37,840 nucleotides of DNA. It comes from Shewanella sp. GTDB lineage: Bacteria; Pseudomonadota; Gammaproteobacteria; Enterobacterales; Shewanellaceae. This document shows, one piece after another, positions 8,061 to 15,818 of the stretch; the stretch's first letter is position 1; the number at the start of each line of letters is the position of its first letter. The position numbers and the translations under genes are program-made. The notes under the pieces are model-generated. The model was given only the letters and a program-made list of their open reading frames with translations, did no database searches and was not told the DNA's origin. Where the stretch lies: positions 1 to 37,840 of the forward strand of contig JAOIUG010000013.1 of the NCBI GenBank assembly GCA_028223395.1. The letters run 5' to 3'.

Positions 8061-9242
8061 ATGCTCACCACTATTGCGATTAAAAACTATCGGTCTTTGC
8101 GCGATATCACCATCACTCTGACACGCCTTAACCTAGTGACAGGCGCTAACGGTAGCGGAAAGTCAAATTTATACAAAGCATTAAGGTTACTAGCACAAAC
8201 CGCTCAAGGTGGAGTTGTGAACGCACTCGCGCAAGAAGGTGGCTTGAATTCGAGTTTTTGGGCTGGACCTGAAACCCTTTCGCGTGCCATGTTAGCAGGG
8301 GAAGTCCCTATTGAACCTACCGTCAGAACGGCGGTTAAACGCTTGAAACTCGGCTTTGCCAGCGATGAGTTTAGCTATTTAATTGAGCTTGGCTTACCCT
8401 TACCCGATGCCACCACTTTATTTGGGTTAGATCCGCAAATTAAACGTGAATCGATTTGGGTTGGTGATGCATATCGCCCCTCGACGGTGTTAGTTGAGCG
8501 TCGCGCTGCGCTTGTGAAAAGCCGCATAGAAACAAATAACACCGCCGCTTGGCAAACCTTAAACATCCATATGCAGCATAGCGACAGTATTTTTACTGAA
8601 CTTGCCGACCCTGAACGTACGCCGGAGGTGATCCGCTTGCGAGACAGCATTCGAGCTTGGCGGTTTTACGATCACTTTCGCAGCGACATCGACGCCCCAG
8701 CTCGTAAACCACAGCTAGGCACTCGTACACCGGTTTTACATCATGACGGCCGAGATCTGGCCTCTGCCATTCAAACCATTTTTGAAGTCGGTGATCGAGA
8801 AACCTTCGATAGCGCATTAAGTGACGCATTTCCAGGCGCTCATGTCGTGATTGAATATGAGTCCAATGGCATGCTCAGCCTCAAATTTCATCAACAAGGA
8901 CTGTTAAGACCACTCAAAGCCGCTGAGCTGTCAGACGGCACCTTACGCTATTTATTACTCATCGCCGCGCTGCTAACTCCGCGCCCCCCAGAGTTAATGG
9001 TACTTAACGAACCTGAAACCAGCTTACACCCCGATCTACTGCCCGCGCTCTCTCGGCTAATTGTGAAAGCTTCTGAGCGCTGTCAATTATGGGTCGTCTC
9101 TCATGCTAATCGCTTGATTAACTCACTCAACCAGTTTGAAGATTGCAACTTAATCGAGCTCGATAAACAGTTTGGGCAAACAACCATTATTGGCCAAGAT
9201 CTCCTCAGTAAACCTAGCTGGCGCTGGAGCCAGCACAGCTAA
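8061..9242 (+). CDS. AAA/SMC-type predicted ATPase (COG4637-like)
   Basis: A 393-residue soluble ATPase of the RecF/SMC-like AAA_21 group. The N-terminus TIAIKNYRSL is typical of RecF/OLD-type proteins. Walker A is GANGSGKS (residues 28-35). A signature-like LSDGTLRYLLLIAALL precedes Walker B, LMVLNEPETSLHPDLLP, and the D/H loop WVVSHANRL follows. No long coiled-coil arm and no TOPRIM nuclease domain are present, so it is a stand-alone ATPase rather than OLD or Gabija. COG4637 members have no established function. AAGGAG lies upstream of the ATG. It is the last gene of the run, and a long inverted repeat spans its stop codon. Confidence 0.82.
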   Translation: MLTTIAIKNYRSLRDITITLTRLNLVTGANGSGKSNLYKALRLLAQTAQGGVVNALAQEGGLNSSFWAGPETLSRAMLAGEVPIEPTVRTAVKRLKLGFASDEFSYLIELGLPLPDATTLFGLDPQIKRESIWVGDAYRPSTVLVERRAALVKSRIETNNTAAWQTLNIHMQHSDSIFTELADPERTPEVIRLRDSIRAWRFYDHFRSDIDAPARKPQLGTRTPVLHHDGRDLASAIQTIFEVGDRETFDSALSDAFPGAHVVIEYESNGMLSLKFHQQGLLRPLKAAELSDGTLRYLLLIAALLTPRPPELMVLNEPETSLHPDLLPALSRLIVKASERCQLWVVSHANRLINSLNQFEDCNLIELDKQFGQTTIIGQDLLSKPSWRWSQHS

Positions 9243-9270
9243 GCTTAAGAGTCTAGAAAGCTTAGCTGTG
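9234..9270. terminator. 13-bp perfect inverted repeat spanning the ATPase stop codon
   Basis: CACAGCTAAGCTT at 9234-9246 pairs perfectly with AAGCTTAGCTGTG at 9258-9270, across an 11-base loop. The stop TAA is inside the left arm. It lies between two convergent genes (ends 9242 and 9278). There is no clear T run on either side, so it may be a bidirectional pause or mRNA-stabilising hairpin rather than a classical terminator. Confidence 0.55.
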
Positions 9271-9277
9271 ATAACAT

Positions 9278-9652
9278 TTATAACGAAAAATTAGCGATGG
9301 TTTTTTGAATGCCAACCACATCTGTGCCACGTTTTAGCTCTTTGACTAATGGCTCTTTTTGGCCTGAGATCCACAGTTTAAGCTCCGCATCCATATCAAA
9401 CGAGCCCGCCGTTTCCACTTCAAAGTGAGTAATCGACTTGTAAGGCACCGAGTGGTAACTGACTTTTTTACCCGTCACGCCTTGTTTATCAACTAAAATA
9501 AGCCGTTTATTAGTAAACACAAACATATCCCGGATCAGTTTATAGGCTAACGCTAACGATTCATTGTCCGCCATGATAGGCCCTAACTCTTGCGCCAGTT
9601 CTTCAAGATCAACCTCTGAAGCGTTCCCCATTAGTGAATCAAATAATCCCAT
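9278..9652 (-). CDS. Bacterial PH-domain protein (bPH_1, PF08000)
   Basis: A 124-residue soluble protein that is nearly all one bacterial pleckstrin-homology domain. MFVFTNKRLILVDKQGVTGKK and YHSVPYKSITHFEVETAGSF are the characteristic central strands, and the final helix is GIQKTIANFSL. Such proteins are small, often oligomeric and of unknown ligand. AAGGAC lies before the ATG. The gene is transcribed alone and converges on the ATPase gene. No membrane segment is present. Confidence 0.85.
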   Translation of the reverse strand: MGLFDSLMGNASEVDLEELAQELGPIMADNESLALAYKLIRDMFVFTNKRLILVDKQGVTGKKVSYHSVPYKSITHFEVETAGSFDMDAELKLWISGQKEPLVKELKRGTDVVGIQKTIANFSL

Positions 9653-10126
9653 CGTATTGTCCTTTATCTGCTATGAAAATAACTGCACTTGTTGAGTGTA
9701 CCCAATATTTCCCGTAAGCGATGCACTCAAGCCAGCTTTTATCTAATGACGCACTCTCACGCTAAAGAAATTAAAATTTTACTTAACAACGTAACAGAAA
9801 TTTATCTCACATCAGCAGTGTGAACTTAGGGGTTGCCAGCTCTGCAAAAGCACACCTCACTGCTGGGATCTCAAAAAGCCTTGACGATCTGCTTTTCGTA
9901 TCAGGCAGTGCATCAATTGGAAGTGCATGAGCGGCGGTAAAAATTCCCCATTAAAACCAACAGAACCTCATTACATTTTTAAAACACGATTATCTATCTG
10001 TATCATTTAATTGGATATTATTGATACATTTTTGTTCATAAAGCCTAAATTGAGCTTATGATTGTTGATTTGATCACGGATTGAGAATCTCATACTCAGT
10101 ACACTGACAAACCCTTAGCAACGTGA
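9653..10126. other. Intergenic region without gene
   Basis: 474 bases between divergent genes. No coding frame or clear promoter could be supported. The part near 9960-10080 is AT-rich and likely regulatory. CATAAAGCCT and AGCTTATG at 10038-10061 form an imperfect inverted repeat upstream of the regulator gene that might be an operator. Confidence 0.35.
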
Positions 10127-10870
10127 GTGGTAACTGTGTTTATAGGCCCTTTTCGATTTGATGTTGCACTTAGGCAGTTGGTCAATACACACTCTGCGCA
10201 AGTACTCCAATTATCCCCTGTTGAGTTTTTAGTCATTAATGAACTTATTCTTTCACGTGGGCGTGTTGTATCAACGCAGTGGATGCGCCATTTAACACCA
10301 GAACAACCGCTTAGCGTACAAGAAATTACCATCGCGGTTAACCAGATTAAAATCTTCTTAGGGAGTAAACATGCGTCGATGATTGAGACGGTGAGCTCAC
10401 AAGGCTATCTGTTACACCTCAAACCGAGAAAGTTTAAAATTCACAACAGCCCTTATAAAGCGTTAAGTGTTAAGTTGGTTGCTTTATTAATGATGCTAAG
10501 CTTAATGTTCGTCATTTTTCTGGCAACGCACTTTAACGCAAGCCTACATCATTATTTGCCATTGCCAGATCAAATCGCAATCAAAGATCAGTCTGTCTTG
10601 CTCCCGATTTACCATTCAGAAACAGAGCGGCAACGCTTGGAGCAACGGTTAACAGCAGTCGCGGGCCAGTTGGCATTATGTGAAACATTAAAGTGGCATA
10701 AAATTTACGTAGCCGTATCGCCCTCATCTCCTACAGAGCAGTTGCAATTTGTCATGCAAGCTAACCATCATCAAATAATCAGCGACCGAAAGACAGTCGT
10801 TATCAACATCAGCGAGCTGCAAGCTGACATGGCTGGAACATGGATGACACGCTTTGGTTTTTGTGAGTAA
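10127..10870 (+). CDS. ToxR/CadC-like membrane-bound winged-helix regulator
   Basis: A 247-residue protein with an OmpR-type winged-helix domain at residues 1-98 (LSPVEFLVINELILSRGRVV, then VQEITIAVNQIKIFLGS and IETVSSQGYLL), a basic stretch, one membrane helix at about 114-134, and a periplasmic domain to the end. Two periplasmic cysteines (C185, C246) could form a disulfide, as in ToxR. This layout is a one-component sensor that binds DNA while anchored in the membrane. The start is GTG; another GTG nine bases on is possible and no strong ribosome site decides it. No ToxS-like partner follows. The next gene, an unrecognised membrane protein 200 bases downstream, is a possible target. Confidence 0.75.
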   Translation: MVTVFIGPFRFDVALRQLVNTHSAQVLQLSPVEFLVINELILSRGRVVSTQWMRHLTPEQPLSVQEITIAVNQIKIFLGSKHASMIETVSSQGYLLHLKPRKFKIHNSPYKALSVKLVALLMMLSLMFVIFLATHFNASLHHYLPLPDQIAIKDQSVLLPIYHSETERQRLEQRLTAVAGQLALCETLKWHKIYVAVSPSSPTEQLQFVMQANHHQIISDRKTVVINISELQADMAGTWMTRFGFCE

Positions 10871-11072
10871 ATCGCGAAGGTAATGTGCGCAAGTTAAATT
10901 GCACTTGATGGCGAGTAGCGGTATTTTGATATTGCCGAAATGAAAAAAGTCACCATGTCGCCGTTGTGATCCCTATAATGAATATATGCTCCGTGGAACC
11001 TGAAAATGCCAGATTCTGATCGTATTGGAATAGGTCAACATTATTGTTTTGAAATGCATTTAAAGGGTAATT

Positions 11073-12524
11073 ATGGCTAAGATTAGAGTTAAGCAAGAAG
11101 AGTCATTATCGATAAAATTTCTCCATCAAATGGAAGCGGGCGACAGTCGTCGGCTCGATCTTTATTTTTTCTTACCTAAAGAGATGGGCATTAACCCACA
11201 AAGTTTAAATGAAGAAGAGTATTACCACTCTGCCATTACTGGCCGACGCTCTTATTATTCTTCAGGTTTACATTTGCCTTTGGTGCAAAGCCGTTTTATT
11301 AGCCAGAAAAAACGAACGATTGAAGAGTTTAGGTTGTACTTAAACCTGTTTGCCTATCAATTTTCCGTCGCCATAGAAACCGACAGTAAAGAGTTGGCGC
11401 AAATTGAAGATTTAGCACAGTTCTACGCCTCACTCGAAGAATTGAGCGCCCAGGTGATCCACTTACTCAAGCGCTTTAGGCGCAACGAACCCAGTGATGA
11501 TAAGTGGAAGTCTTATTTTGAAAATGCGGATAATTACTTATCTTGGCTGTGTGAGCAGCGGCTACTTAAATTATTGGCCCATGCACCTCGAAGCGGTGAT
11601 TATAGCGAAGTGGTTGACAGTGTTGTGGCGCTTTGCCGCGCTGAGTCGCTGTATCGAAAAGCACATAAGTATAACTCCTCTAAAACCTTGGAAGATGCTA
11701 ATCGCATCGCCAATAAGATGCATTTATTGAGGCGGTTAATCCAGCAAGGTGTTGTGCTTAAAGAAGAGTTAAAACCATTAGGTGTTGGGCTTAAAAAAAT
11801 GACCACAGGCTTAGCCACAGCAATGGTGATGATTGTGGTATCGAGTTTAATTTTAAAAGCCCGAGGCGTATTCAGTGGTGTAACCATCACATTAGTGTTA
11901 ACGCTTGCGGTGATTTATGGTTTTCGTGAGATCTTTAAAGACGATATTCGTAATGCGCTTTGGCGGCTCATTCAACGCGGTCGACCGCGATGGAGCCGAC
12001 TGCTGCGTGATACCACCAGCAAGCTACCTATTGCAAAGCAGCTAGTATGGATTGATTTTATACGTAAAAAAGAACTACCGACTCAGGTTAGCCAGATCTT
12101 AAAAAAACGCCATCGGCAAAATAAAGTCGACACAGAAATCTTACATTATGGGCTCCATACGCGGGTTAATAATAAAGGATTTTTAGCCGGTTATACGCGT
12201 ATTCAAGAGCAGATCAACTTCAGTTTAGTGCCTTTATCACGAAATTTAGAGCGCGGAAAAGCAAAAATATATAAAGAACATGACGGCAAGATCAGCAATG
12301 AATCTGTCGAGAGACGTTATCAGGTCAACCTAATATTGGTACTTAAAGAAGGCAAAAGTGAACCTCAATATGCTCGTTATAAAATCACAATGAACCGCTC
12401 AACCATCATAGAGATAGTTGAAAGCGATTTACCTAAAGGCATGAAGAACATGGATGAAACGCCATTTGAAGATGAGCTCTTTACCCCTAATGCTACTGAG
12501 AGTGTAGAGGTAAAGCTTGAATAA
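11073..12524 (+). CDS. Unrecognised protein with two central membrane helices
   Basis: A 483-residue protein I do not recognise. Residues 1-240 are soluble, charged and mostly helical. Two adjacent membrane segments lie at about 244-262 and 266-284, separated by KARG and forming a tight hairpin, and the C-terminal 200 residues are again soluble. The sequence RRSYYSSGLHLPLVQSRF near residue 59 looks structured and could be a conserved block. Both soluble parts should lie on the same, probably cytoplasmic, side. AAAGGG precedes the ATG. It ends only three bases from the end of the convergent sensor gene. The upstream membrane regulator gene is co-oriented. Function unknown. Confidence 0.7.
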   Translation: MAKIRVKQEESLSIKFLHQMEAGDSRRLDLYFFLPKEMGINPQSLNEEEYYHSAITGRRSYYSSGLHLPLVQSRFISQKKRTIEEFRLYLNLFAYQFSVAIETDSKELAQIEDLAQFYASLEELSAQVIHLLKRFRRNEPSDDKWKSYFENADNYLSWLCEQRLLKLLAHAPRSGDYSEVVDSVVALCRAESLYRKAHKYNSSKTLEDANRIANKMHLLRRLIQQGVVLKEELKPLGVGLKKMTTGLATAMVMIVVSSLILKARGVFSGVTITLVLTLAVIYGFREIFKDDIRNALWRLIQRGRPRWSRLLRDTTSKLPIAKQLVWIDFIRKKELPTQVSQILKKRHRQNKVDTEILHYGLHTRVNNKGFLAGYTRIQEQINFSLVPLSRNLERGKAKIYKEHDGKISNESVERRYQVNLILVLKEGKSEPQYARYKITMNRSTIIEIVESDLPKGMKNMDETPFEDELFTPNATESVEVKLE

Positions 12525-12527
12525 TCG

Positions 12528-14744
12528 TTAAGGTTCCTGACGAGTAAACGCTTGGCAAATATTTTGCTCGTCAGTTTGCTTAGCCCGTTTAAGGGCTATT
12601 TCTGCATTATTTAATAGTTGCTCTAATGCCTGCCCGCCGTGATATGCGGCGATCCCGATACAAATCCCCTCAGCTAAGCCATTGCTTCTCAGTTTTGAGA
12701 GTGTCTCGATGGCGAAATAATGCGCTTGATCTGAGTCAGTGTCAGGCAACATGACAATCAGCTTCCCGAGTTGAAAGCGAGACATTTGGTAACGATGAGG
12801 CAACTCGCGCAGGAGCTGAATTTCTACCTCTTTTTGGCGACTCTCTAATTGAGCCATATCACTCATGTGGCTGAGCATGCCTTCGGCAGCAATATCGATG
12901 AGCATAAGGCTAGAGAAGTCTTTTTTCTCTTGACTCATATTATTAAAATATCGCTCAAGATCGCGGCGCTCATTAAAGATGGTACTGCGTTGTGGCACAG
13001 AGTTTACTTTATTCTTATTAACCTGATACTCCGTGCATTCAAAGATACAAATAATGTACTCCAGTGCATCTGAAGCATCGAGGTGGCCTTTAAGGGTCGC
13101 CTGCACACAATCATCATGTGTATGACGGTTTGACGACAGTACTTGCCCTTTCCACGTCCCTTTCATGGACAACTGCTGTGAGATCTGTGGCCATTGCTGT
13201 TTAAACTCTTCAGCGAGTAAATCTGTGATCTGTAAGTTTCGGCTATCTGGGCGCTGAATTAATGTATCAAATGCACTGTTTGATTTAATGACCACCCCTT
13301 TAGCATCGACCAAAACTGCTGCTGTGGGCGTATCGCCCAATAGTCGATTAAGCCTGGCTTCCTCTTGGCTATGCTTTAAAGCGCTAATATCTGTTAAGGT
13401 CACTAACGTGTAGCTTTGGTTATTTTCCATGTCCGATTCAAGCCGTAAATTCACCGCGATTTGAACATGCTCCGCCTCACGATTGCAAAGCTCACCGTCC
13501 CAGTGTTGGCTTGTGGTTAAACGAGCAATGATTTGATTATATTCTTGCTCATCCATTTGTAAAATTCGTTGCAGACTGCGATCAGATAACTCATCATTTT
13601 CTAATGACAGCAGGGTTGCTGCCATGGCATTGGCGCTGATCACGCGGCCGACATCATTGACGATAATATAACCTGCGTTGGTGTTAAACAGTCGGTTAGC
13701 AAGGTCGATGCTAAAGTCACGCGAGCGCTGAGCTAAGCGGTACACATGCGTAAGGTAGATAACAATTGACGCCAGCAGTGTTAGAAAGATCGCCCCACCC
13801 ATTAAAAGATTACGCCATTGTTCAAATTTCGCGGCGATCTCATCATTTTCAACATACGAAAGAAAGTAATATTCTCGGCGTGTTTCATACTGAGTCGTCA
13901 GCTCTACTTTTAAATACACAAAGGTGGCGTCGTCGCCATTAAATTGCCCAAAGTTACTCGTGGCCATTTTACGCCACAAAGCTGGGTATGACTGCTTGAG
14001 ACTGCCGCCCATGGTGTCTGGTAAGCGGCCAATGGTAGGTGACGCCATCGCACCAGAATAGAGCAAACCTTGTGTGTCGAGCATCATCAACGGCGTTTGT
14101 TTACTGGAGTAGGCAGGTTTGATGTTTTTTAACATGCGAGTGATCGAGTTATACGTCACCAAAAAACCTTTAATACTCTGATCAGGATTTTCAAGCCAGG
14201 CAAGTTGATATAAATAAGGCTCTAATTTACCGTTTATGGGGCTAAATTCGAGCGGTGAAGTGTAGATCTCTTGCCCTCCCATATTACGAGTGCTGCCCAG
14301 TAATGATGCCGGTAAAGGGTGAGCGCCAAACTCCTCACCGCTGGCAAATTTGAGTTTACCTTGTGGATCATATAACGCCATGCCAAGCAGCTCTGGGATA
14401 TTATCAACAATCACATCCCAGTGATTTTGTAGTTCCTGTTGGTTATCGTGATTCGGTAATTCGAGATAGCGATTAAGGCGTGCAGAGGTCGCAAACATCT
14501 GAGTTCTAAATTGTTGAAAAGACACTTTATCGGCAATCAACGTACCAAAGGCTTGCAGCTCACTGTAACGCTGGCTTGCCCAATCTTCTTGTAAGCGTCT
14601 TTCACCTAAGGTGATAACAATATTGGTGAGAACAATCACTGAGATCAACAAGACGCTTATCTGGCTGGCGATAGCAAGAATACGTTGTTGAGACCAGTGG
14701 ATCCCTTGATCATTAATAAGAAGCGGCAATTTATGCGTTAACAT
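12528..14744 (-). CDS. Membrane PAS sensor with degenerate GGDEF domain
   Basis: A 738-residue signalling protein. A membrane helix lies at about 25-47, a large periplasmic sensing region of Cache type at 50-310, and a second helix at 312-335. Two PAS-like domains follow at about 350-460 and 465-575 (PTAAVLVDAKGVVIKSNSAF is typical of PAS). A C-terminal GGDEF-like fold at about 585-738 follows. Where active diguanylate cyclases read GGDEF this protein has RFQLGKLIVMLPDT, and the metal-binding Asp region reads MLIDIAAEG. It should therefore not make cyclic di-GMP, but could bind GTP or act through protein contacts. No EAL domain is present. The ATG at 14744 is preferred over a TTG one codon earlier. 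It is monocistronic. Confidence 0.8.
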   Translation of the reverse strand: MLTHKLPLLINDQGIHWSQQRILAIASQISVLLISVIVLTNIVITLGERRLQEDWASQRYSELQAFGTLIADKVSFQQFRTQMFATSARLNRYLELPNHDNQQELQNHWDVIVDNIPELLGMALYDPQGKLKFASGEEFGAHPLPASLLGSTRNMGGQEIYTSPLEFSPINGKLEPYLYQLAWLENPDQSIKGFLVTYNSITRMLKNIKPAYSSKQTPLMMLDTQGLLYSGAMASPTIGRLPDTMGGSLKQSYPALWRKMATSNFGQFNGDDATFVYLKVELTTQYETRREYYFLSYVENDEIAAKFEQWRNLLMGGAIFLTLLASIVIYLTHVYRLAQRSRDFSIDLANRLFNTNAGYIIVNDVGRVISANAMAATLLSLENDELSDRSLQRILQMDEQEYNQIIARLTTSQHWDGELCNREAEHVQIAVNLRLESDMENNQSYTLVTLTDISALKHSQEEARLNRLLGDTPTAAVLVDAKGVVIKSNSAFDTLIQRPDSRNLQITDLLAEEFKQQWPQISQQLSMKGTWKGQVLSSNRHTHDDCVQATLKGHLDASDALEYIICIFECTEYQVNKNKVNSVPQRSTIFNERRDLERYFNNMSQEKKDFSSLMLIDIAAEGMLSHMSDMAQLESRQKEVEIQLLRELPHRYQMSRFQLGKLIVMLPDTDSDQAHYFAIETLSKLRSNGLAEGICIGIAAYHGGQALEQLLNNAEIALKRAKQTDEQNICQAFTRQEP

Positions 14745-14884
14745 CAATAGTGAATTCTGAAGGTTGTTATGTGCATCATGTTATACCAATTTAGCTACAT
14801 ATGTAATCAATTCAGTATTGCTGCATGATGAGTATTTGGCGCAGTGTTTGGTTACCGTTAACCTACATTTGAAACAGAAGTTCG

Positions 14885-15493
14885 TTAGCCAACCACGCCT
14901 AGCGTCCTTTGCTTGAACTGAGCCCCCGTCACTTCCACCATGTTGCGACAAGCTTCAATATCCACTCCTTCAAGCCCGTTTATCGCCGAGACCTGAACAT
15001 CTGCAATGTAATGTGGTGCAAGCTTGATAAAATCAAGTAAGGCTGCATAAGCACCGCTTAGTTTAGGCTGACAATGCCGCTCGTAAGCCGCTTGTGTGTC
15101 CGCATTCAGTGAAATAGACAAGCTATCAACACACGTTGCCAACTCTGGTAAAATATTGCGCCGATGAAAGCCATTCCCGAGTCCGTCAGTGTTAACTCTG
15201 ACGCTTCCTCCGCGGGCTTTTATTTCGGTGGCAACCCTGAGTAAAGTCGCTAAGTTCAGGGTTGGTTCACCATAGCCACAAAACACATATTCAGTAAAGT
15301 CTGCGGTGTTACCGAGCAGTGCAATCACTTCCTCTGCTTGGGGTTGGCGCTTTAAATCTAATTGATATTGATGCACTTGTTTACTGCCATTGTGTTTAGG
15401 GCAAAATTGACAACGCAGCGTGCACCTGCCGGTAATATTAAGGTAACGACAATCGCGGATATCATAAACAAGCGTGGCGGTAGATTGGGTCAT
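14885..15493 (-). CDS. TatD-associated type radical SAM protein
   Basis: A 202-residue radical SAM enzyme. The cluster motif CTLRCQFC (C24, C28, C31) binds a 4Fe-4S cluster and S-adenosylmethionine. YVFCGYGEPTL is the glycine-rich SAM-binding GGE-type motif, and RVNTDGLGN and SLSISLNADT are the later barrel strands. Its short length and DCRYLNITGRC start fit the TIGR04038 family, normally encoded beside or fused to a TatD nuclease. No tatD gene is in this window. The barrel is short and there is no extra cluster domain. The substrate is unknown. The start ATG has only a weak ribosome site. Confidence 0.8.
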   Translation of the reverse strand: MTQSTATLVYDIRDCRYLNITGRCTLRCQFCPKHNGSKQVHQYQLDLKRQPQAEEVIALLGNTADFTEYVFCGYGEPTLNLATLLRVATEIKARGGSVRVNTDGLGNGFHRRNILPELATCVDSLSISLNADTQAAYERHCQPKLSGAYAALLDFIKLAPHYIADVQVSAINGLEGVDIEACRNMVEVTGAQFKQRTLGVVG

Positions 15494-15818
15494 ATAAATG
15501 GTGATTAGGGTCTATTTACCTTTATCAATTTCGTTTTTACGGGTTCTTTAGCCTAATAAAAGTATTTAAACGCCCCGAAGGGTCGTACTTTTTGGCTGCT
15601 GTACTGCGTTAAAGCAAATAGCGAGTGAATAACTCACGCGCACTGTTTGCATCTTGCCAAAACAGTCCATCATTCGCCCATGAAATATCAACAGAGCCAT
15701 TGAGCATAACCAATGCTGACAACAAATTCTGTTTACTAGATCGCGTATTGATGTTTTATTTGATCTATCAAAAAGGAGGCTGGCAGCCTCCTTTTTGATG
15801 TCATAAGCAGTAGTAAAA
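15494..15818. other. Intergenic region between radical SAM gene and RND operon end
   Basis: 325 bases. It holds the promoter side of the radical SAM gene and the strong terminator of the RND operon at 15767-15799. No gene is supported. Confidence 0.5.
15767..15799 (-). terminator. Strong intrinsic terminator of the RND operon
   Basis: ATCAAAAAGGAGGCT and AGCCTCCTTTTTGAT form a perfect 15-bp stem with loop GGC. It lies 19 bases after the RND stop. A T run in the arm on each strand could make it work in both directions. Confidence 0.92.

Noticed and set aside
8061..9242. ATPase as part of an OLD, Gabija or other anti-phage system
   Set aside because: No TOPRIM or helicase domain or partner nuclease is present, and its operon neighbours are housekeeping genes.
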